From Algoriphagus sp. (GTDB taxonomy: Bacteria; Bacteroidota; Bacteroidia; Cytophagales; Cyclobacteriaceae): a stretch of DNA of 52,374 bases. This document shows positions 15,670-25,060 of the stretch, piece after piece (position 1 is the first letter of the stretch; each line of letters opens with the position of its first letter). The notes under the pieces were generated by a model. It saw only the letters and a program-made list of their open reading frames with translations. It was not told the origin of the DNA and ran no database searches. Made by a program: the position numbers and the translations under genes. Location of the stretch: assembly GCF_029254265.1 (NCBI RefSeq), contig NZ_JAQWXX010000050.1, forward strand, positions 1 to 52,374, read 5' to 3'.

Positions 15670-16515
15670 ATGCGAAAATTACTTCTACTACTCTTTTTTA
15701 TCCCTTCTCTAAACTTTGCCCAGGCAAAAGTAGATACCATTCAAGTCTATAGTCCCTCTATGAAGAAAAGCCTGAAAGTAGCGGTGACTTTTCCAACTAG
15801 CTATCAACAGGGTGAAAAGCGATATCCAACATTATATTTATTGCATGGTGGAACAGGATCTTTTTCAGATTGGCTGACCAAAGTGACCGAGCCCGGATTA
15901 GTCAATCGAATGGCAGAAGAATACGACATGATTATTGTCAATCCTGGAGTAGGTCCGACAAGCTATTATTTCGATAGCCCCCTACTCGATTCTGTACAAT
16001 ACGAAACCTACATTACCGCTGAATTAATCCCGGAAATTGACAAAAAATACAGAACATTGGATCAGAAGGAATCGAGGGCGATCACTGGTTTGTCCATGGG
16101 AGGTCATGGGGCGATCACCCTTAGCGCAAAGCATCCGGAGTTATTCGCTGTAGCGGGAAGCATGAGTGGAGTGATGAATATAGACACCAGAATGTGGGAA
16201 GTCGGCGATGCATTAAAAAACATGAGAACCGAAAACCAAAAACAAATGCTTGGGGACATTGATTATGAATTCCCTTTTTCCACTTATACAGCGGTAGGGC
16301 TTGTCGATCAAATAAAGGCCAACGGCATTCCATTGATCATCGATTGTGGAACAGAGGACTTTTTAATTTCCACCAATCGTCAAATGCATCAGCTTTTGCT
16401 GGCAAACAAAACGCCACATGAATACACTGAGCGACCAGGGGCACATACTTGGCAGTATTGGACTGACGCACTACCTGTCCACATGCATTTCATCAACAAG
16501 CATCTCAAACGATAA
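15670..16515 (+). CDS. Secreted esterase (PF00756-type alpha/beta hydrolase)
   Basis: 281 residues with a signal peptide (MRKLLLLLFFIPSLNFAQA). The esterase D/tributyrin esterase pattern is clear: YPTLYLLHGGTGSFSDWL (about 57-74), the nucleophile elbow GLSMGGHGA (Ser about 142), the acid in DCGTEDF and the catalytic His in RPGAHTWQYW. It resembles feruloyl-type or S-formylglutathione-hydrolase-like esterases, probably periplasmic. The substrate is unknown; a polysaccharide ester is possible. Confidence 0.85.
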   Translation: MRKLLLLLFFIPSLNFAQAKVDTIQVYSPSMKKSLKVAVTFPTSYQQGEKRYPTLYLLHGGTGSFSDWLTKVTEPGLVNRMAEEYDMIIVNPGVGPTSYYFDSPLLDSVQYETYITAELIPEIDKKYRTLDQKESRAITGLSMGGHGAITLSAKHPELFAVAGSMSGVMNIDTRMWEVGDALKNMRTENQKQMLGDIDYEFPFSTYTAVGLVDQIKANGIPLIIDCGTEDFLISTNRQMHQLLLANKTPHEYTERPGAHTWQYWTDALPVHMHFINKHLKR

Positions 16516-16584
16516 AAGAACCCAAAAAATTTTCTTCACCTTTTGATCTTAAATTTGCTTTTTGCAGAATAATTAATCCTAGCT

Positions 16585-17727
16585 ATGTCCCAATTCGATT
16601 CCATTAGGCCTTTTTATGAGACAGAGGCAAATGCTGCCATTCGTCAGATCATAGATGATCCTATGCTAGAAGCTATTATGGGTTTTACATTTCCAGATGA
16701 CCATTCTAAAAACTGGAAAAATTTAATGCTTCACACGCACTCTCTAAGAGACTTCCAGGTTAATTTCATTTACCCAGGTGTAAAAAAAGTACTGGAGAAA
16801 AGTTCAAATGGTTTGAGTACTGGGGGTTTTGAGCAACTTGAGCCAAACACAGCTTATTTATTTATCTCCAATCACCGCGATATCATCTTAGACACTTCGC
16901 TACTCAACGCTTGCCTTTATGAACATGGTTTGGTGCTTACTACTTCTGCAATCGGAGACAACTTAATACAAAAGCCTTTTTTGCACATCTTATCCCGATT
17001 GAATCGGAATTTCGCCATAAAAAGAGGGCTACAAGGACGTGCATTACTTGAAAGCTCACAGTTGGCTTCAGCTTTTATCCGAAAAAGTTTGCTCAATGAA
17101 AATCGTTCGGTATGGACTGCACAACGAGAAGGCCGAACCAAAGACGGAAATGATGCCACGCATAAAGGAGTTTTAAAAATGCTCACATTGGCTGAAGAAG
17201 GAAAAGATCAATTTTCCTTTTTTGAAAAGGTAAAAGTGGTTCCGATTTCCATATCCTATGAATATGATCCTACGGATGTATTGAAAATGCCCGAGCTCTT
17301 GGCAAAATCCAAGGATGAAAAGTATGTGAAAAGTGAAAATGAAGATTTCCAGAACCTCCTAAGAGGCCTCATCGGAACTAAAAAAAGAATCCACCTTCAA
17401 GTAAATGGGATAATAACTGAAGAAATTAAAGAAATTTCCAAATCCGGATTAGGTTCTGGAGAAAAGCTTAGTCAACTGGCAAATGTAATTGATCAGAAAA
17501 TTTGGGCAGGATATAAACTTTGGCCTAGCAACTACATTGCTCACGACTTACTCTATGGGGATGAAGAATTTAAGAATGAATATACCATTGAGGAAAAAGA
17601 GGCTTTTGAAAAGCGGCTTCGTGAAAAAGTAGATGTGCAGAATGATTTCCTGGTAAAAAGCTTTCTCTCCATGTATGCAAATCCTGTAAACAATCAGATT
17701 AAGGCACTTTCTTTATACAAAGTATGA
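16585..17727 (+). CDS. PlsC-like glycerol acyltransferase
   Basis: 380 residues. The acyltransferase HX4D motif is NHRDIILD (about 96-103), followed by FAIKRGLQGRALLESS and, in place of the usual FPEGTR, QREGRTKDGNDA (about 180-191), then VVPISISYEYDP. It probably acylates a glycerophospholipid or ornithine-lipid precursor at the inner membrane, without predicted membrane helices. It overlaps the cyclophilin gene by an ATGA, so they form one operon. The exact acceptor is unknown. Confidence 0.8.
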   Translation: MSQFDSIRPFYETEANAAIRQIIDDPMLEAIMGFTFPDDHSKNWKNLMLHTHSLRDFQVNFIYPGVKKVLEKSSNGLSTGGFEQLEPNTAYLFISNHRDIILDTSLLNACLYEHGLVLTTSAIGDNLIQKPFLHILSRLNRNFAIKRGLQGRALLESSQLASAFIRKSLLNENRSVWTAQREGRTKDGNDATHKGVLKMLTLAEEGKDQFSFFEKVKVVPISISYEYDPTDVLKMPELLAKSKDEKYVKSENEDFQNLLRGLIGTKKRIHLQVNGIITEEIKEISKSGLGSGEKLSQLANVIDQKIWAGYKLWPSNYIAHDLLYGDEEFKNEYTIEEKEAFEKRLREKVDVQNDFLVKSFLSMYANPVNNQIKALSLYKV

Positions 17728-18293
17728 AACAAGGACTCTATCTAATCGTATTTTTTTTAATCCCGATTTTTGTGTTTTCTCAAGAGAAAACTCCTATTGG
17801 GAAAATCGCGACGCCATACGGTGAGATTTTTATTCAACTGGATGACCGGACCCCAAACCATAAACAAAGTTTTATTGAATTGGCGGAAGCAGGATATTGG
17901 GATTCCCTGACTTTTAATAGAGTAATTCCTGATTTTGTGGCGCAAGGCGGCTGCCCGGATACGGAGGAAGGATTCAATGATCCTGAATACCTTTTAGCCC
18001 CTGAGTTTGTACCTGAATTAAAGCATATTTATGGGGCAGTGGGAGCAGGAAGAGACGGGAATCCAGATAAATTATCCGCCAGATGTCAGTTTTACATTGT
18101 GCAAAATCCAGCCGGTATCCCCAGATTAGATGGAGATTACACGATTTTTGGCCAAGTGATTAAAGGAATGGATATCGTCGAGCGAATCGTACGTGTGAAA
18201 CGAGATAGCAAGGATGAACCCTTAAAACCAATCACGTTAGCGGTTTCGGTTGTATATCTATCAGAAGCTGAAGTCGCTTTACTGAAAAATTAA
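17724..18293 (+). CDS. Peptidyl-prolyl cis-trans isomerase (cyclophilin type), exported
   Basis: 189 residues with signal peptide MKQGLYLIVFFLIPIFVFSQ. The cyclophilin fold is marked by TPYGEIFIQLDDRTPNHKQSF, FNRVIPDFVAQGG, SARCQFYIVQ and YTIFGQVIKGMDIVERI. It would assist proline isomerisation of envelope proteins in the periplasm. Start ATG overlaps the stop of the acyltransferase gene (ATGA). Just 4 bp separate it from the next gene. Confidence 0.92.
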   Translation: MKQGLYLIVFFLIPIFVFSQEKTPIGKIATPYGEIFIQLDDRTPNHKQSFIELAEAGYWDSLTFNRVIPDFVAQGGCPDTEEGFNDPEYLLAPEFVPELKHIYGAVGAGRDGNPDKLSARCQFYIVQNPAGIPRLDGDYTIFGQVIKGMDIVERIVRVKRDSKDEPLKPITLAVSVVYLSEAEVALLKN

Positions 18294-18297
18294 AACT

Positions 18298-19371
18298 ATG
18301 AGCAAACCTATTAAAATCCTAATAGTAGGCTGTGGAAATATGGGCGCATCTCATGCGACTGCCTATCATCACATGCCTGAATTTGAAATCTGCGGATTAG
18401 TCTCAAGAGGAGAAAGCAAGGTCAAACTCAACCAATCACTGAATTCAAATTACCCGCTTTTTGAGGATTTTGAAACAGCCTTGAGGGAATCTAAACCTGA
18501 CGCGGTTTGTATTTCAACCTATCCAGACACCCACGAAGAGTTTGCCGTAAAAGCACTTGATGCCGGCTGTCATATTTTCATCGAAAAGCCACTGGCTGAT
18601 ACGATTATAGGTTGTGAGAGAATCATTTCCAAGGCTAAAGAAACAGAAAAAAAAGTAGTCGTGGGTTACATCTTGCGTCATCATCCATCATGGATTCGAT
18701 TCATCGAGGAAGCTCAAAAAATGGGGAAACCATTGGTGATGCGAATGAATCTAAATCAGCAAAGCCATGGCTACATGTGGGATGTTCATCGAAATTTAAT
18801 GAAAAGTCTCAGCCCCATCGTAGACTGCGGAGTTCACTACATTGATGTAATGTGCCAAATGACTAGATCAAAGCCAATTTCTGTTTCGGCAATTGGAGCA
18901 AGACTTTCTCCGGACATTGCTGCTGACAACTACAATTATGGCCAGCTGCAGATTCGATTTGAAGATGGATCAGTAGGCTGGTACGAAGCTGCCTGGGGTC
19001 CAATGGTCTCAGAAACTGCATTCTTTGTCAAGGATGTCTTTGGCCCAAAAGGTTCAGTATCAATTACTGCAAAAGACGCTGCATCATCAGGTAAATCAGA
19101 TCATGTGGACAGTCATACCAAAACTGAATCCATCCGGGTACACCATGCCGATATAGATTCTAAAAATGAGTTTACTAAAGCTGATGAGTGGATTGATATG
19201 AAGGACGAACCTGGACATCAAGAACTCTGTGATCGTGAACAAGCTTATTTTCTGAAAGCCATTCTGGAAGATATAGACTTAAGCAATCATTTAGATGATG
19301 CTATCAACAGCTTAAAGATCGCTTTCGCCTGTGATGAATCTGTAAAAACCGGTGAAATCGTTAAGCTCTAG
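18298..19371 (+). CDS. Gfo/Idh/MocA-family NAD(P)-dependent oxidoreductase
   Basis: 357 residues. The N-terminal Rossmann fold has the GCGNMGASHA dinucleotide motif (about 11-20). HIFIEKPLAD (about 92-101) holds the catalytic-site EKP motif, and VDCGVHYIDVM (about 178-188) carries the conserved D-x-G-x-H. Family members oxidise or reduce sugars and polyols. Its place at the head of the fucose-type cluster suggests a sugar or sugar-acid substrate, though it also lies only 4 bp behind the cyclophilin gene. The substrate cannot be read from the sequence. Confidence 0.88.
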   Translation: MSKPIKILIVGCGNMGASHATAYHHMPEFEICGLVSRGESKVKLNQSLNSNYPLFEDFETALRESKPDAVCISTYPDTHEEFAVKALDAGCHIFIEKPLADTIIGCERIISKAKETEKKVVVGYILRHHPSWIRFIEEAQKMGKPLVMRMNLNQQSHGYMWDVHRNLMKSLSPIVDCGVHYIDVMCQMTRSKPISVSAIGARLSPDIAADNYNYGQLQIRFEDGSVGWYEAAWGPMVSETAFFVKDVFGPKGSVSITAKDAASSGKSDHVDSHTKTESIRVHHADIDSKNEFTKADEWIDMKDEPGHQELCDREQAYFLKAILEDIDLSNHLDDAINSLKIAFACDESVKTGEIVKL

Positions 19372-19433
19372 ACTTATCCCATTCTCTTTTGCTAACTTGA
19401 AAGAGTTCGGTATATTTCTTTTTTACCCAAGCT

Positions 19434-20192
19434 ATGAAAAACAAAACAGTAGTAATCACAGGTGGTGCAAGCGGAATTGGCTTGGCAATGGTCAATAAAT
19501 TCGCCACAGAGAAGTGGAAAGTATTTTTTATAGACAACAATCAAGCTGAGGGGGGAAAAGTAGAGAAAGAGTTAAAAGAAAAAGGCTACTCAGTCACATT
19601 CCTAAACTGTAATATTACCCAAGCAGAATCTGTCAAATCTACATTTGAGGCCATACCCGGTAAAATTGATACCCTCATTAACAATGCTGGAATATCTCAT
19701 ATCGGAAAAGTTGAAAACACAACAGAGGCCGATTTTGAGCGACTTTTTCAAGTTAATGTCAAAGGCTCTTTCCTTTGCATACAGGCGGCATTACCGAAGC
19801 TAAAACAAGACGGCGGTGGTTCCATTCTCAATATGGCTTCGGTTGCGGCCACGATTGGAATTCCTGATCGCTTCGCATACAGTATGACCAAAGGTGCAAT
19901 GCTCACGATGACGCTGAGTATCGCCAGAGATTATGTAGTAGATGGCATACGCTGCAACTGTCTATCTCCCGGTAGAGTACACACTCCATTTGTAGATGGA
20001 TTTATTGCTAAGACCTATCCCGGGCAGGAAAAGGAAATGTTTGACAAATTAGCGGCCACTCAACCAATCGGAAGAATGGGCTCACCAGAAGAAATCGCCG
20101 AACTAGCCTATTTCATCAGCTCAGATACCGGAGGATTTATTACCGGGAGCAATTATAATATTGATGGAGGATTTATGGGATTGAAAATGTGA
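19434..20192 (+). CDS. SDR oxidoreductase, likely 2-keto-3-deoxy-L-fuconate 4-dehydrogenase
   Basis: 252 residues, classical short-chain dehydrogenase. It has the TGGASGIG cofactor motif (about 9-16), NNAG (about 87-90), catalytic Ser in NMASVAA, YSMTK with Tyr and Lys (about 146-150), and NIDGGF at the C-terminus. With an FAH-family hydrolase, a lactonase, an L-fucose-dehydrogenase-like SDR and FucP next door, the best role is oxidation of 2-keto-3-deoxy-L-fuconate to the 2,4-diketo compound (inference from the Xanthomonas-type pathway). Confidence 0.8.
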   Translation: MKNKTVVITGGASGIGLAMVNKFATEKWKVFFIDNNQAEGGKVEKELKEKGYSVTFLNCNITQAESVKSTFEAIPGKIDTLINNAGISHIGKVENTTEADFERLFQVNVKGSFLCIQAALPKLKQDGGGSILNMASVAATIGIPDRFAYSMTKGAMLTMTLSIARDYVVDGIRCNCLSPGRVHTPFVDGFIAKTYPGQEKEMFDKLAATQPIGRMGSPEEIAELAYFISSDTGGFITGSNYNIDGGFMGLKM

Positions 20193-20278
20193 GGTGGGGA
20201 TTGGAAAATTGAAAGATTAGGATCACATTAAATAATTGTCAGATTAATAAACTTGACCCAAGATTATTGGCCCTAAAT

Positions 20279-20307
20279 CTTGATACTAATGTATTGTTAC
20301 TTGATAC
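20279..20307 (+). promoter_or_regulatory. Direct repeat of CTTGATAC upstream of the hydrolase gene
   Basis: CTTGATAC occurs at 20279-20286 and 20300-20307, 21 bp apart (two helical turns), 15-43 bp before the start codon. It may be an operator or part of the promoter. No regulator gene is adjacent. Confidence 0.4.
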
Positions 20308-20321
20308 TTAAAAACTAACCT

Positions 20322-21185
20322 ATGAAACTAATACGATTTGGCGAAGCCGGAAAAGAAAAAGCAGGGATTCAAGATGCTGAAGGAATAAATCTGGACTGTT
20401 CCAGTTTTGGAGAAGATTGGAATGAAGCTTTTTTCTCTTCGGGTGGATTAAAAAGATTGGAAGAATGGCTTTCAAAAAATCGAAATCCCTTAGCTGAAAT
20501 TCCTGCCAATGCTCGAATTGGATCTCCAGTAGCAAGACCTTCTAAAATCATCTGCGTAGGTCTGAATTATAGAAAGCATGCAGAGGAAGCAGGAATGGCG
20601 GTACCCGAAGTTCCCATCATTTTTATGAAAGCTACTTCATCTCTTTCCGGACCATTTGACCCAATTCTTATCCCAAAGAATTCAGTTCAAACGGACTGGG
20701 AGGTAGAACTCGCAATCGTAATCGGGAAGCGTGCCAAATATGTCTCTGTGGAAAATGCGATGGATTATGTAGCTGGCTACTGCCTCCACAATGATGTGAG
20801 CGAGCGAGACTTTCAACTTCGTCATGGTGGACAGTGGGTTAAAGGGAAAAGTGCAGATAACTTTGCTCCTCTAGGCCCAGTGTTAGTAACAAAAGATGAA
20901 ATCGAAGATCCTCATAACCTCCGTCTTTGGTTGAAACTGAATGGGAAGATCCTTCAGGATAGTAACACCTCAGATTTGATCTTTGATCTGCCAACAATTG
21001 TCTCTCATATAAGCCAATACATGACGCTACTTCCGGGAGATGTTATTTCCACAGGTACGCCTGCAGGTGTAGGAATGGGATTAAAACCTGAGCCAAAGTA
21101 TCTACAGCCAGGGGATATTGTAGAATTGGGCATCGATGGGCTTGGCTCCTCTCGGCAAGTAGTGATGAATGACCCTGAAGCATGA
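20322..21185 (+). CDS. FAH-family hydrolase, likely 2,4-diketo-3-deoxy-L-fuconate hydrolase
   Basis: 287 residues. The fumarylacetoacetase fold is clear from about residue 74: ICVGLNYRKHAEEAG, PIIFMKATSSLSGP, the metal ligands in DWEVELAIVIG, YCLHNDVSERDFQ, WVKGKSADNFAPLGP and STGTPAGVGMG. In the non-phosphorylative L-fucose pathway this enzyme cleaves the diketo acid to pyruvate and lactate. The gene overlaps the lactonase gene by ATGA and has a 129-bp upstream gap with a direct repeat, so it may start its own transcript. Confidence 0.82.
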   Translation: MKLIRFGEAGKEKAGIQDAEGINLDCSSFGEDWNEAFFSSGGLKRLEEWLSKNRNPLAEIPANARIGSPVARPSKIICVGLNYRKHAEEAGMAVPEVPIIFMKATSSLSGPFDPILIPKNSVQTDWEVELAIVIGKRAKYVSVENAMDYVAGYCLHNDVSERDFQLRHGGQWVKGKSADNFAPLGPVLVTKDEIEDPHNLRLWLKLNGKILQDSNTSDLIFDLPTIVSHISQYMTLLPGDVISTGTPAGVGMGLKPEPKYLQPGDIVELGIDGLGSSRQVVMNDPEA

Positions 21186-22012
21186 GGATAGATTCACATC
21201 AGCATTTCTGGAAATATGATCCAAAGCGACAGCCTTGGATAGATGAAGAAATGAAAGTGATTCGAAAAAATTTTCTTCCTGATGATCTCTGGCCAGTTTT
21301 GGAACAGGTTAAGATTGATGGTTGCATAGCAGTGCAAGCAGACGAAAGCATTCGGGAAACAGCATTTCTATGTGATCTGGCCTTAGAATATGAGTTTATC
21401 AAAGCAGTGGTCGGCTGGGTAGATCTTGGTGCAGATAAGCTCGATCAAGAATTAGATCAGTTCGCAAACCAAACCAAACTCAAAGGCTACCGAGAAGTAC
21501 TCCAATCGAAAAATGTAGACTATATGCTCCGACCGGAGTTTATCAGAGGAATCAGCAAAATTGGAAAGCGAGGCTACACGTATGATATTTTGATTTTTGC
21601 AAATCAATTGGAGGCAACTTATCATTTTATCAAAAAAGCTCCTGAACAACCCTTTGTGATCGATCACTTAGCAAAACCTAACATAAAACTGGGTATCTGG
21701 CGGGAATGGAAAAAAGAGCTGAGTCTCTTAGCTGAGCGGGATTACATCTATTGTAAACTCTCAGGAATGATCACAGAAGCAAATTGGAAATCTTGGAAAA
21801 AAGAGGAGCTAAAAGTCTATCTTGATACCGCACTTGAACTCTTTGGACCGAAGCGTTTGATGTTTGGTAGTGACTGGCCTGTTTGCCTTGTTGCTGGGCA
21901 ATATGAGCAGGTATTGGAGATTATAGAGCAGTTTATTCAACCCCTTTCTCAAAGTGAGAAAGCGCAAATCATGGGTGAAACGGCCATAGAATTTTATGGA
22001 ATAAAGGCTTAA
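21182..22012 (+). CDS. Amidohydrolase_2 family lactonase, likely L-fuconolactonase
   Basis: 276 residues. The N-terminal metal site RIDSHQHFW (residues 2-10), the VIDHLAKPN His (about 159-167) and FGSDWPVC Asp (about 227-234) are those of the L-fuconolactonase/L-rhamnono-gamma-lactonase group. It would hydrolyse L-fucono-lactone to L-fuconate in the cytosol. It overlaps the FAH hydrolase by 4 bp and is 28 bp before the fucose-dehydrogenase-like gene. Confidence 0.85.
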   Translation: MRIDSHQHFWKYDPKRQPWIDEEMKVIRKNFLPDDLWPVLEQVKIDGCIAVQADESIRETAFLCDLALEYEFIKAVVGWVDLGADKLDQELDQFANQTKLKGYREVLQSKNVDYMLRPEFIRGISKIGKRGYTYDILIFANQLEATYHFIKKAPEQPFVIDHLAKPNIKLGIWREWKKELSLLAERDYIYCKLSGMITEANWKSWKKEELKVYLDTALELFGPKRLMFGSDWPVCLVAGQYEQVLEIIEQFIQPLSQSEKAQIMGETAIEFYGIKA

Positions 22013-22040
22013 CTTATAACTCGATCTAGACCGAATCTGC

Positions 22041-22805
22041 ATGAATTTGAATCTCAAAGACAAAGTTTTTTTAATCAGCGGAGGAGCAAAAGGAATTGGA
22101 GGAGCTGTAGCAAGTGAACTTTTAGCCGAAGGCGCAATTCCAGTAATCATAGATCCGGATGAAAAAGCAGGATCCCAGCTACTGAAAGATGGACCTGGCC
22201 TTCAAATCCCAACATTACTTTCTTCGGAAAAAGACGCTGAAGACGCTGTTAAACAAGCATTTCAGACTTTTGGTAGAATCGATGGAATCGTAAATAATGC
22301 TGGAGTCAATGATGGTGTCGGCCTGGAAAAAGGAAACCCTAAAGCATTTATAGATTCAGTAGCAAAAAATCTAAATCACTATTATGATTTAGCACATTTT
22401 GCTTTACCTCACCTTAGAGCAAGTAAAGGAAGTATTGTCAATATAAGTAGCAAAACAGCATTGACTGGACAAGGGAATACTTCTGGTTATACTGCGGCTA
22501 AAGGTGCAATTCTTTCCCTCACCCGGGAATGGGCAGTCGAGCTTCTCCCCTATCAGATTCGGGTAAATGCTGTGATTCCTGCTGAAGTGCTAACTCCAAT
22601 GTATGAAAGTTGGATTCAAAAATTTGAAGACCCTGCTGCAAAATTGGAATCAATCAACTCTAAAATCCCACTGGGAAACCGAATGACCAAACCTGAAGAA
22701 ATTGCAGCTATGGTGATATTCTTACTCTCTGACAAAGCCATGCACATCACTGGTCAGTATCTCCATGTAGATGGTGGCTATACCCATCTTGACCGCGCCC
22801 TATGA
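22041..22805 (+). CDS. SDR oxidoreductase, likely L-fucose dehydrogenase
   Basis: 254 residues, short-chain dehydrogenase with SGGAKGIGG (about 13-21), NNAGVND (about 86-92), catalytic NISSKT with Ser, YTAAKG with Tyr and Lys (about 153-158), and a C-terminal HVDGGYTHLDRAL. It probably oxidises L-fucose to the lactone with NAD(P)+, feeding the adjacent lactonase. It overlaps the FucP gene by ATGA, tying oxidation to uptake. The substrate assignment depends on context and resemblance to L-fucose dehydrogenases. Confidence 0.8.
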   Translation: MNLNLKDKVFLISGGAKGIGGAVASELLAEGAIPVIIDPDEKAGSQLLKDGPGLQIPTLLSSEKDAEDAVKQAFQTFGRIDGIVNNAGVNDGVGLEKGNPKAFIDSVAKNLNHYYDLAHFALPHLRASKGSIVNISSKTALTGQGNTSGYTAAKGAILSLTREWAVELLPYQIRVNAVIPAEVLTPMYESWIQKFEDPAAKLESINSKIPLGNRMTKPEEIAAMVIFLLSDKAMHITGQYLHVDGGYTHLDRAL

Positions 22806-24115
22806 GCAAAAAGCCAGCATTAGTCCCAAAGGAATTACTCCTTCCGTTTATTCTGATCACTTCCTTATTTGCACTCTGGGGCTTCGCCAATGACATCACC
22901 AATCCCATGGTCGCAGCCTTCAAACGGGTTTTGGAATTGAATAATACCCAAGCCTCATTTGTCCAACTTGCCTTCTATGGTGGATATTTTACAATGGCTT
23001 TGCCTGCTGCATTTTTCATTAAAAAGTATTCCTACAAAACAGGGATTCTACTTGGATTAGGCCTCTATTTCTTAGGAGCAATGCTTTTCTACCCTGCGGC
23101 AGCTTGGGAAAGCTATGGTTTCTTCTTGGCTTCCCTATATATCTTGACCTTTGGCTTAGCCTTTTTGGAGACGACTGCCAATCCCTACATCCTATCCATG
23201 GGGCCAGAATCTACAGCAACCCAACGCTTGAATTTGGCTCAAGCCTTCAACCCAATGGGCGCTCTTGCAGGACTTTTTGTAGCAAAAGAATTTATCCTCA
23301 ATTCACTTCAGTCTAATAATACCGATGCAGATGGAAAAATCATCTTTGAGTCTTTGGATGAATCTGCAAAAGCAGTCATTCGAACCGCAGACCTAATGGT
23401 CATCCGAGATCCATATGTGATTCTTGGATTAGTGGTTTTGGGTATTTTGCTAGTGATAGCGATGGCTAAAATGCCTGAAAACAAAGATTCAAATTCCAAA
23501 GTAGACTTCAGGAATACGATGCGGCGACTTTTGAAGAATCGGAATTTTGTGGAGGGAACTCTTGCACAGATGTTTTATGTCGGTGCACAGATTATGGTTT
23601 GGACCTACATCTACCAATATGCCGAAGTACTCGGAATCAGTAATGCTGAGGCAGTTAATTTTGGCTATGCCGCTTTACTGGTATTTCTGGCAGGCCGATG
23701 GATTTGTACACTTCTACTTCGTTTTATTCAGCCAAGTAAACTGCTCAGTATTTTCTCTATTCTAGCGATTATTTTCACTGCAGGAGCGATATTCTTACCG
23801 GGAATGGTTGGCCTTTACAGCCTTGTCGCGATCTCTTTTGCAATGTCACTCATGTTTCCTACCATCTATGGGATAGCACTTGAAGGCCTGGGAGAAGACT
23901 CAAAATTTGCTGCTGCATATCTCGTCATGGCAATTGTGGGTGGAGCAATCATGCCGACTCTTCAAGGAATTTTGCTCGACCTAGGTGGATCGAATTACGA
24001 CGATATGCTAATTCTCGGCGTACCGGAGGTGAATTTTTCATTTATATTGCCTTTAGCCTGTTTTGTGATGGTTCTTTTATTCAGCATCCGAGCAAAAACT
24101 TTAGCCTCAACCTAA
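22802..24115 (+). CDS. fucP: L-fucose:H+ symporter-like MFS permease
   Basis: 437 residues, 12 transmembrane helices, FucP branch of the major facilitator superfamily. Characteristic stretches are LFALWGFANDITNPMVAAFKR near the N-terminus, QLAFYGGYFTMALPAAFF, FLETTANPYIL and NLAQAFNPMGALAG. FucP imports L-fucose with a proton across the inner membrane. The gene overlaps the dehydrogenase gene and is followed after 11 bp by a secreted esterase. Related permeases also carry other hexoses, but the neighbourhood favours fucose. Confidence 0.9.
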   Translation: MSKKPALVPKELLLPFILITSLFALWGFANDITNPMVAAFKRVLELNNTQASFVQLAFYGGYFTMALPAAFFIKKYSYKTGILLGLGLYFLGAMLFYPAAAWESYGFFLASLYILTFGLAFLETTANPYILSMGPESTATQRLNLAQAFNPMGALAGLFVAKEFILNSLQSNNTDADGKIIFESLDESAKAVIRTADLMVIRDPYVILGLVVLGILLVIAMAKMPENKDSNSKVDFRNTMRRLLKNRNFVEGTLAQMFYVGAQIMVWTYIYQYAEVLGISNAEAVNFGYAALLVFLAGRWICTLLLRFIQPSKLLSIFSILAIIFTAGAIFLPGMVGLYSLVAISFAMSLMFPTIYGIALEGLGEDSKFAAAYLVMAIVGGAIMPTLQGILLDLGGSNYDDMLILGVPEVNFSFILPLACFVMVLLFSIRAKTLAST

Positions 24116-24126
24116 TTCAAAATCCC

Positions 24127-25038
24127 ATGAAATCACTATTTATTCTTTTGGTACTAGCAATGATCTTTCCTTCCATTCAAGCACAACAAGTTACTTTACC
24201 TTTATGGGAAGGAACTCCTCCACTTCAAAAGGCTATGGACCTCAAAGAGGAAGTGGTCTCAGAAGGAATCGTCAGAATTGGGAATGTTCAAATCCCAACT
24301 ATTGAAGTTTATCTCCCTGCAAAGCAAATTGCTACTGGACAAGCTGTAGTTATTTTCCCGGGAGGAGGCTATAGCATTTTGGCCTATGATTGGGAAGGGA
24401 CAGACTTTGCAAAATGGCTCAATTCGCAAGGAATCGCAGGAATCGTAGTAAAATACCGACTTCCAAAATCCGCTTCACTCACTGATCCAAAGGAAGTGCC
24501 CCTGATGGATGCGCAGCGCGCTATTCGTATGGTTCGCCAAAATGCTCCATCATGGAATATTGATCCTACTAAAGTCGGGATTATGGGTTTCTCGGCGGGC
24601 GGACATTTGGCTTCTACACTTAGCACGCAATACGATCATGTGGTAGATCGTCCAATGGATTCCATTGATCAACTTTCTGCAAGACCTGATTTTTCAATTT
24701 TAGTATACCCAGTGATCACTTTTGTGAATCCAGCCATCCATTCAGGATCTATGAAAGCACTTTTGGGAGAAAATCAGTCTGAAGAACTAAAGAAACGATT
24801 CTCTGCAGAGTTGAATGTAACAGCCGAAACTCCACCCACTTTTTTGGTACATGCGGGAGATGATACCGCCGTGCCTGTAGAGAATTCCTTGCTTTATTAT
24901 GCTGCACTTAGGGAAAAAGCCGTTCCTGCCTCACTGCATGTTTATCCAAAAGGTGGACATGGATTTGCTTTCGGGTTAGGCAAAGGACCGGTTGAAAATT
25001 GGAGAGGAGTCTTATTGGACTGGATGAAAAACTTGTAG
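24127..25038 (+). CDS. Secreted alpha/beta hydrolase, carbohydrate-esterase-like
   Basis: 303 residues with signal peptide (to SIQAQ). Motifs: VIFPGGGYSILAYDWEG (oxyanion region), GIVVKYRLP, DAQRAIRMVR, nucleophile GFSAGGHLAS (Ser about 160), acid in HAGDDTAVP and His in GGHGFAFG. It matches the acetyl-esterase/BD-FAE-like group. Its position 11 bp after fucP suggests that it removes acyl groups from a fucose-containing glycan in the periplasm (inference). Confidence 0.83.
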   Translation: MKSLFILLVLAMIFPSIQAQQVTLPLWEGTPPLQKAMDLKEEVVSEGIVRIGNVQIPTIEVYLPAKQIATGQAVVIFPGGGYSILAYDWEGTDFAKWLNSQGIAGIVVKYRLPKSASLTDPKEVPLMDAQRAIRMVRQNAPSWNIDPTKVGIMGFSAGGHLASTLSTQYDHVVDRPMDSIDQLSARPDFSILVYPVITFVNPAIHSGSMKALLGENQSEELKKRFSAELNVTAETPPTFLVHAGDDTAVPVENSLLYYAALREKAVPASLHVYPKGGHGFAFGLGKGPVENWRGVLLDWMKNL

Positions 25039-25060
25039 AAACCCCGAACTAAACTTTGGA

